This document shows positions 35,098 through 43,620 of a stretch of DNA of 64,000 nt, piece by piece. The notes under the pieces are model-generated. The model ran no database searches and was not told the origin of the DNA. It was given only the letters and a program-made list of their open reading frames with translations. Position numbers and translations under genes: made by a program. Source of the DNA: Anaerobacillus alkaliphilus (GTDB taxonomy: Bacteria > Bacillota > Bacilli > Bacillales > Anaerobacillaceae); the NCBI RefSeq assembly GCF_004116265.1, contig NZ_QOUX01000042.1:1-64000 (forward strand), written 5' to 3'. The number at the start of each line of letters is the position of its first letter. Within the stretch, counting starts at the first letter, position 1.

Positions 35098-36654
35098 TTA
35101 TTGGTCCATCTGCTGTTTTAAAAGTTCATCCAACTTTTTTCTACGCTTCTTTTCTTTTCGTTTTTCTTCTCTAACTTCTTCATTCAATGCTTTTGTAATT
35201 GAAAGGATCATGAACACCATGATCACAGCAAATGGTAGGGCGGCGACGATAGAAGCGGTTTGAAGACCGTTTAGCCCACCACTCCATAGTAGGACAGCAG
35301 CTACTGATGATTGTAGTACGCCCCAGGTTAACTTTGTCGAGTTGGCAGGATTTAATACCCCTCTTGAGGTGATCATCCCAAGAACAAATGTGGCAGAGTC
35401 AGCAGATGTGATAAAAAAGGTTATGATTAGAAATGTAGCTAATAGCGCCAACACCATGCCTAATGGGAATTGTTCGAGTGTTATAAATAAAGCTGTCGTT
35501 ACATCTGAACTGACTGCATCTGATATTCCACGGTTTTCAAATATATCGAAATAAATTGCAGACCCACCGAAAGTGGCGAACCAAATTGCGCCAAAAATGG
35601 ATGGTACAAGTAAAACACCTAATACGAATTCTTTGATTGTTCTACCTCTTGAAACTCGCGCAATAAACGTTCCTACGAAAGGAGCCCAAGCAACCCACCA
35701 TGCCCAGTAAAATAATGTCCATGCTCCGACCCAAGTTCCTTGTGAAAAGGGTGTCATTCGAAAACTCATGGGAATGATGTTACCGAGATATGCACCAATA
35801 GTAGTTGTAAAAGCTTCAAGAATAAAAGCAGACGGTCCCATAATTAAAACGAAAGCCAATAATCCGATCGCAAGACCAAGGTTAAGATTACTTAAATATC
35901 TAATCCCCCGATTTAAGCCTGTTGTAGAAGAGATCATGTATAAGATTGTGACAATGAAAATAATGGTTAGTTGAATAGAGACATTATTAGGTATACCAAA
36001 GATATAAGATAGACCACCATTAATTTGTAATGTACCAAGACCGAGTGATGTTGCAACTCCTGCAGCAGTTGCTATTGCTGCTAATGTATCAATCCCTTTT
36101 CCGATAGGACCATCAACCCGATCGCCAATTAAAGGTCTAAAAGTCGCACTAATTAACCCGGACTCTCCTTTTCGATACTGTGAATAGGCAAGTGCTAAAG
36201 CGATGATGGTGTAGATCGCCCAAGGGTGTAAACCCCAGTGGAAGAAAGAATATCTTAGAGCGTAACGGGCTGCATCAGGCGTAAATCCCTCTGCTAAATT
36301 CAGTGGAGGTGTTATGAAATGATAAATAGGTTCAGCTACTCCCCAGAATACTAGTCCAATCCCCATTCCGGCAGAAAATAGCATCGCAAACCAGGTAAAA
36401 AACGAGTATTCAGGTTCATCATCATCATCACCAAGTTTGATTTTCCCATATGGACCAAACGCTAAATAAAAGGCAAATGCTAAAAAGAAGAACGTAGCCA
36501 TTAAATAAAACCATCCAAATGCATTAGTAGTGAAGGCAAGCGCATTTGCAGCTTGTTCCTCTAAATGATTAGGAAAGATAAACCCCCATAAAACAAATAA
36601 GATAATAACTGAAACTGAGATATAAAAAACTGATCCAACTCTTTTTTCCTTCAT
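35098..36654 (-). CDS. BCCT-family glycine betaine/choline transporter (OpuD-like)
   Basis: A 518-residue, 12-TM secondary carrier. Signature segments are GMGIGLVFWGVAEPIYHF and the Trp-rich WTLFYWAWWVAWAPFVGTF, part of the aromatic betaine-binding site. The C terminus is a charged cytoplasmic helix (EEVREEKRKEKKRRKKLDEL) thought to sense osmotic stress in this family. It would take up compatible solutes with Na+ or H+. It is a single gene. Confidence 0.93.
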   Translation of the reverse strand: MKEKRVGSVFYISVSVIILFVLWGFIFPNHLEEQAANALAFTTNAFGWFYLMATFFFLAFAFYLAFGPYGKIKLGDDDDEPEYSFFTWFAMLFSAGMGIGLVFWGVAEPIYHFITPPLNLAEGFTPDAARYALRYSFFHWGLHPWAIYTIIALALAYSQYRKGESGLISATFRPLIGDRVDGPIGKGIDTLAAIATAAGVATSLGLGTLQINGGLSYIFGIPNNVSIQLTIIFIVTILYMISSTTGLNRGIRYLSNLNLGLAIGLLAFVLIMGPSAFILEAFTTTIGAYLGNIIPMSFRMTPFSQGTWVGAWTLFYWAWWVAWAPFVGTFIARVSRGRTIKEFVLGVLLVPSIFGAIWFATFGGSAIYFDIFENRGISDAVSSDVTTALFITLEQFPLGMVLALLATFLIITFFITSADSATFVLGMITSRGVLNPANSTKLTWGVLQSSVAAVLLWSGGLNGLQTASIVAALPFAVIMVFMILSITKALNEEVREEKRKEKKRRKKLDELLKQQMDQ

Positions 36655-36853
36655 AGTATCAATCCTTCTTTTATATTTTCCAAGGTATTAAGGCATTTCT
36701 TATTATAGGGAATTAACCTATTTTCATACAAAAATCATTCTTAAGATGTAGAGGAATTACTTCCGCCGACTGTTATCCGAGGAATTGTTTTTGGCTAAAC
36801 TGTAAGTGAGAAAGGGAATAACCATATTGTTCCAACACTAGGAGGTAAAAGTC

Positions 36854-36991
36854 ATGACATTTAAATTTTTATTCTTTACAATAAAATTACCTAAGCGTAA
36901 CAACATAACAAGAGCAACAGACGTTGAAGCGATTGAGGAAAATTTTGAGGATATTAAGAGACGCTACTTATATACACAACGACTTCTTTAA
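36854..36991 (+). CDS. YrzI-family small protein (45 aa)
   Basis: A short gene with GGAGG (36841-36845) before ATG 36854. It starts MTFKFLFFTIKLPKRNNITR and ends YLYTQRLL. The N-terminal hydrophobic T-x-x-LFFT-I segment followed by KR resembles the Bac_small_YrzI family, annotated as probable sporulation proteins. A terminator follows closely. The family call comes from the look of the sequence. Confidence 0.7.
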   Translation: MTFKFLFFTIKLPKRNNITRATDVEAIEENFEDIKRRYLYTQRLL

Positions 36992-36998
36992 TAATGAT

Positions 36999-37034
36999 AA
37001 AAGGTACACACTCTTCTGAGTTGTGTCCTTTTTT
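36999..37034 (+). terminator. Terminator of the YrzI-like gene
   Basis: AAAGGTACACACTC...GAGTTGTGTCCTTT with a T-rich tail. Confidence 0.8.
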
Positions 37035-37163
37035 ATTTTGGGAACCATTAAAAAGGAGACTGCAATAAAATTAACAAACTTGGTGTACAAGGTATGGATT
37101 TAGCTAGGCTGTGAAACAATGGTAGTACCTATCAAATAAAACTTGTTTTTACAAGGAGTAGCA

Positions 37164-37769
37164 ATGGAAGATATTTTACGAGTTGTTATCCAGTTTGTGC
37201 GGAGTTTATCTTATTTTGGAATTGTTTTAGCTCTTTCCTGTGAGTTAATTCCAGCAGAGATCGTTCTTCCGTTAGCAGGGTTTTGGGTGTATGAGGGTGA
37301 TATGAAGTTCTGGCTTGTAGTAATGGCCGGGACTGTCGGGGGAACTCTAGGTCCAATAGTTCTTTATATTGTTGGAAGATTTGGTGGAAGACCTTTTTTA
37401 CGAAAATATGGAAAGTACATATTCATTAAAGAAAAACAAATTAAATCCGTTGATTACTTTTTTGAGAAATATGGTGGAGGAGTAGCTTTTTTGGGGAGAT
37501 TTATCCCTGGGGTCAGGACGTTCATTCCAATTCCCTGTGGGATTGCAAAGATGAATATTGGTCTATTTGTCTTGTATACATTTGTTGCAATGTTTCCAAT
37601 ATCATTTCTCTATGTTTGGTTAGGTGTAAAATTTGGACCAAGATGGCAAGCAGTAGCACCTTTAGCAAATGAATTCTTTTTAGAGATTATCCTCATTGTT
37701 GTTGGTTTAGTAAGTGCATTTCTTGGTTTTAAGCACATGTTTAAAAATGAAACAATTCTAAATAAGTGA
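37164..37769 (+). CDS. DedA-family membrane protein
   Basis: A 201-residue DedA/SNARE-associated family protein. ELIPAEIVLPLAGFW near the N terminus and the conserved FLGRFIPGVRTFIPIPCGIA central motif are typical. There are five to six hydrophobic segments. Relatives translocate undecaprenyl phosphate (UptA-like) or phospholipids. ATG at 37164 follows AAGGAG; the longer TTG start is unsupported. It is a single gene with its own terminator. Confidence 0.92.
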   Translation: MEDILRVVIQFVRSLSYFGIVLALSCELIPAEIVLPLAGFWVYEGDMKFWLVVMAGTVGGTLGPIVLYIVGRFGGRPFLRKYGKYIFIKEKQIKSVDYFFEKYGGGVAFLGRFIPGVRTFIPIPCGIAKMNIGLFVLYTFVAMFPISFLYVWLGVKFGPRWQAVAPLANEFFLEIILIVVGLVSAFLGFKHMFKNETILNK

Positions 37770-37804
37770 AAAGACCACAGCAAAAATTTGTTGTGGTCTT
37801 TTCA
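37768..37804 (+). terminator. dedA terminator
   Basis: GAAAAGACCACA...TGTGGTCTTTTC stem with a short loop. Confidence 0.82.
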
Positions 37805-37930
37805 AACTTTAAATTGACGTTTGTACAAATAGTTAAAATTCAACAATTATAAAAAGATAATCCAGTAATTTTAAATAAAACCTTCTAATTATGGAACAAA
37901 ACATCCAAACGGTGAACGTTTCAGAAAGAA

Positions 37931-37996
37931 AAAGTGAAAGTTTTTGATTGTTTTTGATAGAAAGTGATTGAAAAATGAAAAGGCTTACGTTAAGAT
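37931..37996 (+). promoter_or_regulatory. fru operon promoter with helical-turn-phased operator repeats
   Basis: Four 10-bp phased repeats occur in a row at 37931-37970: AAAGTGAAAG, TTTTTGATTG, TTTTTGATAG, AAAGTGATTG. They lead directly into -35 TTGAAA (37968-37973), a 17-bp spacer and -10 TAAGAT (37991-37996). This is the likely site where FruR (next gene) represses the operon. Confidence 0.65.
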
Positions 37997-38038
37997 AATG
38001 ACATAAAGAGTTTGAAGTACTTTTTGAGGAGGGTTAGA

Positions 38039-38791
38039 ATGCTAACTCCTGAAAGACATCGGATTATTTTAGACTTGTTAGCTAATAAAGAAGTTGTAAA
38101 ACTTCAAGAATTTGTAGATGCAACAGAATCATCCGAATCTACAATTCGTCGCGATCTAAGTCAGCTAGAAAGTGAAAAAAAATTAAAGCGTGTTCATGGT
38201 GGTGCTTCTTTACTTCAACAAAAAGGTGAAGAACTAAGTGTTCTTGAAAAGTCTACAAAAAATGTAGAAGAGAAGGAACTAATCGCTAGGTATGCCGCTT
38301 CACTAATACGTGATAATGATTGTATTTATCTAGATGCAGGAACCACTGCGTTCCTAATGATACCTCATATTCAAGCTAATAAAGTCAAAGTAGTAACTAA
38401 TGGACTTACACACCTAGAGTCGTTACTCGAACATGACATAGAAACCTATATTACAGGTGGATTAATTAAGCCGAAGACTCGTGCATTAATTGGACGAGGA
38501 GCAATTGAAGGAATAGAGCAATATCGTTTCGATAAATGTTTCATTGGTGTAAATGGAATTCATAACGAATTTGGGTATACGACTCCAGACCCAGAGGAAG
38601 CAACTGTGAAAAAACGGGTAATGAACTTATCTCAGCAATGCTTCATTTTAGCTGACCATTCGAAATTTAATGAAATCACTTTCTCGAAGATTGCTGATCT
38701 ACAGCATGCAACGATCCTGACTAACGAGAACGAGGAAGACATCCTGAAGGATTATCTAACGAAAACGACAATAAAGGTAGTGACAACATGA
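38039..38791 (+). CDS. fruR: DeoR-family repressor of the fructose operon
   Basis: A 250-residue DeoR regulator. The N-terminal helix-turn-helix (about 5-57) has ESSESTIRRDLSQLESEKKL then KRVHGGA. The C-terminal sugar-phosphate sensor domain (about 75-230) has DAGTTAFLM and GVNGIHNEFGYTT. It is expected to sense fructose-1-phosphate. ATG at 38039 follows GAGGAGGG. It overlaps fruK by 4 bp (ATGA), so the two are translationally coupled. Confidence 0.92.
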   Translation: MLTPERHRIILDLLANKEVVKLQEFVDATESSESTIRRDLSQLESEKKLKRVHGGASLLQQKGEELSVLEKSTKNVEEKELIARYAASLIRDNDCIYLDAGTTAFLMIPHIQANKVKVVTNGLTHLESLLEHDIETYITGGLIKPKTRALIGRGAIEGIEQYRFDKCFIGVNGIHNEFGYTTPDPEEATVKKRVMNLSQQCFILADHSKFNEITFSKIADLQHATILTNENEEDILKDYLTKTTIKVVTT

Positions 38792-39702
38792 TCTATACTT
38801 GCACATTAAATCCATCGATTGATTATATAGTTGAGGTTGAAGATGTGAAGCTCGGTTCATTAAATCGCGCAACGAAAACGGCCTATTATCCAGGTGGTAA
38901 AGGTATTAATGTTTCTAGAGTATTATCGAGATTGGGTAGCTCTAGTACTGCATTAGGTTATATCGGAGGTTTTACTGGTGCCTTTATCCGTGATGTTCTC
39001 GCCAAATCTGGAATAGCTAATGATTTCATCGAAGTAAATGAACCCACAAGAATTAACATCAAATTAAAGACTGGCAAAGAAACTGAAATTAATGGTCTCG
39101 GAGCATCAATTACCAAAGAAGAGGAAAGTAAACTATTCGAAAAAATCTCTGCCTTATCAACTGAAGATTTTCTAGTTTTAGCAGGTAGCCTTCCACCAAA
39201 CGTTTCAGCAGACTTTTACAGTTTAATTGCAAAGCTATGTTTTGAAAAAAATATTCCTTTTATCGTAGATACCTCAGGTGTAGCACTTGAAGGAATTTTA
39301 CACTATGAACCTTTCCTAGTGAAACCAAATGAACATGAACTAGGTGAGTTGTTCGGTGTAGCGATTACTAGTTTAGAAGAAGCAGTTAATTACGGTAAAA
39401 AACTCCATGAAAAAGGTCCGAAAAACGTGATTGTTTCTTTAGGAAGCAAAGGAGCGGTCCTTATAAATGATAGAGTAATAGCTCATGCCAACGTCCCAAA
39501 GGGAGAGTTGAAAAATTCTGTTGGTGCAGGAGACTCTTTAGTTGCTGGATTTGTTTTGGCTTCTGTCTCTAAGAAGAATGATCTTGAAGCACTTAAGTAT
39601 GGGATTGCTTGTGGAAGTGCGACCGCATTCTCGTTAGATTTATGCGAAAAGTTGGATGTTGAAAAGCTTTTACCAGAAATAAAAATAAATATTTTAAGTT
39701 AA
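38788..39702 (+). CDS. fruK: 1-phosphofructokinase
   Basis: A 304-residue PfkB-family kinase of the 1-phosphofructokinase/tagatose-6-phosphate kinase branch: TLNPSIDYIVEV start, PGGKGINVSRVLSRLG, and GAGDSLVAGFV for the catalytic loop. It converts fructose-1-phosphate made by FruA to fructose-1,6-bisphosphate. It overlaps fruR and is followed 12 bp later by fruA. Confidence 0.93.
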   Translation: MIYTCTLNPSIDYIVEVEDVKLGSLNRATKTAYYPGGKGINVSRVLSRLGSSSTALGYIGGFTGAFIRDVLAKSGIANDFIEVNEPTRINIKLKTGKETEINGLGASITKEEESKLFEKISALSTEDFLVLAGSLPPNVSADFYSLIAKLCFEKNIPFIVDTSGVALEGILHYEPFLVKPNEHELGELFGVAITSLEEAVNYGKKLHEKGPKNVIVSLGSKGAVLINDRVIAHANVPKGELKNSVGAGDSLVAGFVLASVSKKNDLEALKYGIACGSATAFSLDLCEKLDVEKLLPEIKINILS

Positions 39703-39714
39703 GGGGGAAGAAAA

Positions 39715-41574
39715 ATGAAGATAACAGATTTACTAACAAGAGAAACAATCGAATTAAACCTTCATGAAACTCAGAAGGAAGCTGTTATTGATGAGTTAAT
39801 TCGTAAGCTGGACTCTGCTGGGAAACTAGTAGATACAAAGAAGTTTAAAGAAGCAATATTGGCACGTGAAGCGCAAAGCACAACGGGAATTGGTGAAGGT
39901 ATTGCAATTCCACATGCTAAGACAAGCGCTGTCCGTACACCTGCGATCGTTTTTGGACGTTCAAAAGCTGGTGTTAACTATGAAGCGTTAGATGGGCAAC
40001 CTAGTCATTTGTTCTTCATGATTGCTGCTAGTGAAGGAGCGAATAACGAGCACTTGCAAACATTATCACGTTTATCAACGTTCTTAATGGATGTTAACTT
40101 CCGTACGAAGCTTGAGAAGGCTACAACAGTAGATGAAGTGCTAGAAGCAATTAACCAGAAAGAAGCAGAAGTTTTAGAAGAAGAGAAACCAGTCGCGAAA
40201 AAAGGTTCAATTCTAGCCGTTACAGCTTGTCCAACTGGAATTGCACATACATTTATGGCGGCAGACGCCCTAAAAGGGAAAGCAAAAGAATTAGGATTTA
40301 CAATTAAAGTAGAGACGAATGGTTCTGCTGGAGTTGAGAACGAGTTAACAGATGCAGAAATTCAAGATGCGGTTGCAATTATTGTTGCTGCTGATACGGC
40401 GGTTGAAATGGATCGCTTTCATGGCAAGCATGTCATTCAAGTACCAGTTGCCCAAGCAATTAAAACTCCAAAAGAATTAATTGAAAAAGCAAGTAAACAA
40501 GACGCACCTGTTTACAAAGGAACTGGTGGATCGAAAAAAGCAGATGCGAAGAACGAAAGAGGCGGTTTCTACAAGCATATTATGAACGGTGTTTCTAACA
40601 TGCTACCGTTTGTTGTTGGTGGAGGTATACTAATTGCTCTTTCTTTCATCTTTGGGATTGAAGCATTTGATCCTGACCACGAATCTTATCATCCGATTGC
40701 TGAAGCATTAATGACAATTGGTGGTGGAAATGCATTTGGATTAATGATCCCAGTATTAGCTGGTTTTATTGCAATGAGTATTGCAAATCGTCCAGGTTTT
40801 GCTCCAGGTATGGTTGGGGGATTAATGGCTGCTAGTGGTGGCGCAGGATTTTTAGGTGGCTTAATTGCCGGTTTCCTTGCTGGGTATCTAGTACTAGGAT
40901 TACGCAAAGTGTTCAGTGGATTACCGAAATCGTTAGAAGGTATAAAGCCAGTTTTACTTTACCCTGTATTTGGTATCCTAATTACCGGTTTGGTTATGCT
41001 TTACATCGTTATTGAGCCAGTTGTAGCTTTAAATACAGCGCTTGAAAATTGGTTAGGAAATATGGGTACTGGAAATCTTGTATTATTAGGATTAATTCTT
41101 GGTGGTATGATGGCGATTGATATGGGTGGCCCAATTAATAAAGCAGCCTTTACATTTGGTATTGCCATGATTGATGCTGGAAACTTAGCCCCACATGCTG
41201 CGGTTATGGCAGGTGGAATGGTTCCACCACTAGGAATTGCTCTAGCGACAACATTCTTCAAAAAGAAATTTACAAAAGCAGAAAAAGATGCGGGGAAAAC
41301 AAACTATGTCATGGGGATGTCGTTTATTACTGAAGGCGCTATTCCGTTTGCAGCAGCAGACCCAGGCCGTGTTATCCCATCAGTAATTGTTGGTTCTGCA
41401 ATTGCCGGTGCTTTGACAATGATGTTTGGAATTGGCTTACCAGCTCCTCACGGCGGTTTCTTCGTAATCCCGTTAGTGAACGGTAATCCACTGATGTATC
41501 TAGTAGCAATTTTAGTAGGTGCAGCCGTAACTGCTGTAATGCTAGGCTTCCTAAAGAAAGACGCAAAAGAATAA
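39715..41574 (+). CDS. fruA: PTS fructose transporter EIIABC
   Basis: A 619-residue fused phosphotransferase permease. Domain EIIA (1-145) has phospho-His near 67 (GEGIAIPHAKT). EIIB (about 165-265) has phospho-Cys near 172 (VTACPTGIAHTFMAADAL). EIIC (about 285-610) is a multi-helix membrane domain with IDMGGPINKAAFTFGIAMID. It imports fructose as fructose-1-phosphate, receiving phosphate from HPr. It is the third gene of the operon, with the GGGGGAAG ribosome binding site close to the ATG. Confidence 0.95.
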   Translation: MKITDLLTRETIELNLHETQKEAVIDELIRKLDSAGKLVDTKKFKEAILAREAQSTTGIGEGIAIPHAKTSAVRTPAIVFGRSKAGVNYEALDGQPSHLFFMIAASEGANNEHLQTLSRLSTFLMDVNFRTKLEKATTVDEVLEAINQKEAEVLEEEKPVAKKGSILAVTACPTGIAHTFMAADALKGKAKELGFTIKVETNGSAGVENELTDAEIQDAVAIIVAADTAVEMDRFHGKHVIQVPVAQAIKTPKELIEKASKQDAPVYKGTGGSKKADAKNERGGFYKHIMNGVSNMLPFVVGGGILIALSFIFGIEAFDPDHESYHPIAEALMTIGGGNAFGLMIPVLAGFIAMSIANRPGFAPGMVGGLMAASGGAGFLGGLIAGFLAGYLVLGLRKVFSGLPKSLEGIKPVLLYPVFGILITGLVMLYIVIEPVVALNTALENWLGNMGTGNLVLLGLILGGMMAIDMGGPINKAAFTFGIAMIDAGNLAPHAAVMAGGMVPPLGIALATTFFKKKFTKAEKDAGKTNYVMGMSFITEGAIPFAAADPGRVIPSVIVGSAIAGALTMMFGIGLPAPHGGFFVIPLVNGNPLMYLVAILVGAAVTAVMLGFLKKDAKE

Positions 41575-41576
41575 TA

Positions 41577-41612
41577 GGTAGGTGTCAGTTACCAATAATA
41601 ACTGGCACTTTA
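41577..41612 (+). terminator. Hairpin between fruA and the HPr gene
   Basis: GTGTCAGTTA-CCAATAA-TAACTGGCAC with little T run after it. It is probably an attenuator or a processing hairpin. Confidence 0.5.
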
Positions 41613-41637
41613 CATAAACATATTGGAGGAAAGAATT

Positions 41638-41910
41638 ATGATTGAAAAAGTGTTTGAGATTACAAGTGATGCGGGCCTTCATGCACGACCTGCAACGGTT
41701 TTGGTTCATTCTGTTAATGCTTTTGAAAGTGATGTTAACGTTGAATATAATGGTCGTTCGGTTAATCTGAAATCAATTATGGGGGTTATGTCTTTAGGAG
41801 TTCCAAAGGGCGCAGAGATCAAGATCTCGGCAGAAGGTAGCGATGAGACTGAAGCGATTCAAGCTGTAGTTGAAGCTATTCAAAACGAATCGTTAGGTGT
41901 AGCAAAATAA
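41638..41910 (+). CDS. ptsH: HPr phosphocarrier protein
   Basis: A 90-residue HPr. The active-site His is at position 15 (DAGLHARPAT) and the regulatory Ser at position 46 (LKSIMGVMSLG), so both the PTS function and HPrK/CcpA signalling are preserved; it is not Crh, which lacks His15. ATG at 41638 follows GGAGG. There is no enzyme I gene next to it, which differs from the usual ptsHI pair. A MITE sits between its stop and the terminator at 42114. Confidence 0.92.
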   Translation: MIEKVFEITSDAGLHARPATVLVHSVNAFESDVNVEYNGRSVNLKSIMGVMSLGVPKGAEIKISAEGSDETEAIQAVVEAIQNESLGVAK

Positions 41911-41918
41911 TTTACAAA

Positions 41919-42112
41919 AGGTTGTTTTCGCAAAGTTTGTTGCTTTCGTAAAAATCCCAAAAGCCGGATTTTTACACAAAATACTAAGAATTCCTAACTA
42001 AGTTAGTAAGTATTGCTCTTTTCTTACATAATTTATTGGCTGATATCTTCATCTAGGGTATTTATCCGATTATTTTAGGGTGAAAAAGCCACAATGTTTA
42101 CGAAAAGAGCCT
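41919..42112 (+). mobile_element. MITE-like element, copy 2 (194 bp)
   Basis: Same family as copies 1 and 3; ends AGGTTGTTTTCGC and CGAAAAGAGCCT. The 6-bp target duplication is TACAAA (41913-41918 and 42113-42118). It is inserted between the HPr stop codon and its terminator, so it would be part of the fru-HPr transcript. Confidence 0.92.
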
Positions 42113-42113
42113 T

Positions 42114-42153
42114 ACAAAAACACTAGGTCGCATATGGACCTGGTGTTTTTTTA
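42114..42153 (+). terminator. Terminator of the fru-HPr operon
   Basis: AACACTAGGTC-GCATAT-GGACCTGGTGTT followed by T7. Confidence 0.85.
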
Positions 42154-42248
42154 TCGCCTAAAAATAAATTTTTAGCATCAAACACAGACTAAACTAATGT
42201 AAGCAAAGGAAGCATAATCTGATCGTATAGAAATGTAGGAGGGAAATT

Positions 42249-43202
42249 ATGAACTATCTTTTACTACTTGTTGGATTTGGACTTTTAATTAAAGGTGCTG
42301 ATTATTTTGTTACTGGTTCTTCAAACATTGCCAGTTTGCTGCGTGTCCCACCTATATTAATTGGTTTAACGATTGTTGCTTTTGGAACAAGTTCACCAGA
42401 GGCGACAGTTAGTATTATAGCTGCACTTGAGGGGAGTAGCGGTGTAGCTTTGGGAAATGTCGTAGGGAGTAATATATTTAATATTACTCTTGTCATTGGA
42501 TTGACTGCCTTGATAAATCCTCTAAAAGTGGAAAGCGAAACAATACGTAAAGAAATTCCATTCGCCCTTTTGGGGAGTGTAGTTCTACTAGTCCTCATTA
42601 GTGATGTTGTCCTGCAAACGCTAAGTTCTAACCTGTTGACCCGTTCTGATGGGTTTATCTTGTTATTATTTTTTGCTGTATTTATGTATTACATTTTTGA
42701 AGTTGTTCGGAAAAGCCGTGATAAAAGCACTGTTGTTCCGCAACAACCAAATGTAACATGGCGAAAAAATGTTGTTTTTACTCTAGTTGGTCTTGGAGCA
42801 ATTATTTTTGGTGGTGATCTTGTTGTAAGGAATAGCACAGAAATTGCGTTTTCACTAGGAATGAGTGAAACATTGGTGGGATTAACGATTGTAGCTATTG
42901 GAACTTCTTTACCTGAGTTAGTCACCTCAATTACTGCTGCTATTAAAAAACAAAGTGAAATTGCTCTTGGGAATATTGTGGGTAGTAACATTTTTAATAT
43001 CTTCTTTGTTCTTGGTACTTCTGCAGCCATATCCCCATTGCTTGTTAGTAGCAAGATCTTTATCGATGTTTTGTTAATGATTATTTTAACAATTTTACTC
43101 TTACTATTTTCGAGAACAAGATACGCAGTTGGTAAATATGAAGGCGCAATACTAGCAGCATCATACCTATTATATTTGGTTTATATCATCATTCGAAATT
43201 GA
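42249..43202 (+). CDS. Na+(K+)/Ca2+ exchanger family (CaCA) membrane protein
   Basis: A 317-residue, 10-11-TM exchanger with two inverted alpha repeats. Repeat 1 has AFGTSSPEATVSI and VVGSNIFNITLVIG; repeat 2 has AIGTSLPELVTSI and IVGSNIFNIFFVLG. The paired GTS-PE and GSNIFN motifs define the family (YrbG-like). The gene is preceded by GGAGGG. The ion specificity cannot be told from sequence. Confidence 0.9.
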   Translation: MNYLLLLVGFGLLIKGADYFVTGSSNIASLLRVPPILIGLTIVAFGTSSPEATVSIIAALEGSSGVALGNVVGSNIFNITLVIGLTALINPLKVESETIRKEIPFALLGSVVLLVLISDVVLQTLSSNLLTRSDGFILLLFFAVFMYYIFEVVRKSRDKSTVVPQQPNVTWRKNVVFTLVGLGAIIFGGDLVVRNSTEIAFSLGMSETLVGLTIVAIGTSLPELVTSITAAIKKQSEIALGNIVGSNIFNIFFVLGTSAAISPLLVSSKIFIDVLLMIILTILLLLFSRTRYAVGKYEGAILAASYLLYLVYIIIRN

Positions 43203-43313
43203 GGTTTATTAAGATGTAATATTCAATGAATTTCATAATTCATTAGTAAGATAATAATGAAATGAAATTCATTCTATTGGGTAATCTAAGAAAAAATAAT
43301 GGAGGTTTTTCAT

Positions 43314-43610
43314 ATGAGAAATGTTTTAGAAAAAGGATTGCTACTAGGAATAGGGTTGGCGGTTAAAAGCAAAGAACAAATTGAAATGTTTGTCGAGGAT
43401 CTTGTAAAAAAGGGCGAAATAAAAAAAGAAGAGTCAAATGATCTGATAAGTGAACTTATTCAAAAAGGTCAACAAACGCAAGGTCAAGTAGATGACATGA
43501 TTAAAGAGCGAATGAAAATAATCTTAAATGATCTTAATCTTGCGACAAAAGCGGAGGTTGACCAATTAGAAAAGCGTGTTAGGCAACTAGAACAACAAAA
43601 GCAAGAGTAG
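43314..43610 (+). CDS. Phasin/PhaF-like small coiled-coil protein
   Basis: A 98-residue protein with an amphipathic N-terminal helix (MRNVLEKGLLLGIGLAVKSK) and a long Lys/Glu-rich coiled coil (ATKAEVDQLEKRVRQLEQQK), typical of short poly-granule-associated or phasin-superfamily proteins. ATG at 43314 follows GGAGG. It is cotranscribed with the UbiB kinase 10 bp downstream, a pairing seen in several bacilli by my recollection of the families. It might bind PHA granules or act as a partner of the kinase. Confidence 0.7.
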   Translation: MRNVLEKGLLLGIGLAVKSKEQIEMFVEDLVKKGEIKKEESNDLISELIQKGQQTQGQVDDMIKERMKIILNDLNLATKAEVDQLEKRVRQLEQQKQE

Positions 43611-43620
43611 TAGGTAGGGG

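Noticed and set aside
37035-37163. Possible structured leader upstream of dedA
   Set aside because: Only short imperfect pairings were found and no known riboswitch motif is present.
40689-41566. Long antisense open frames under fruA
   Set aside because: They follow the codon pattern of fruA on the other strand and lack start signals.
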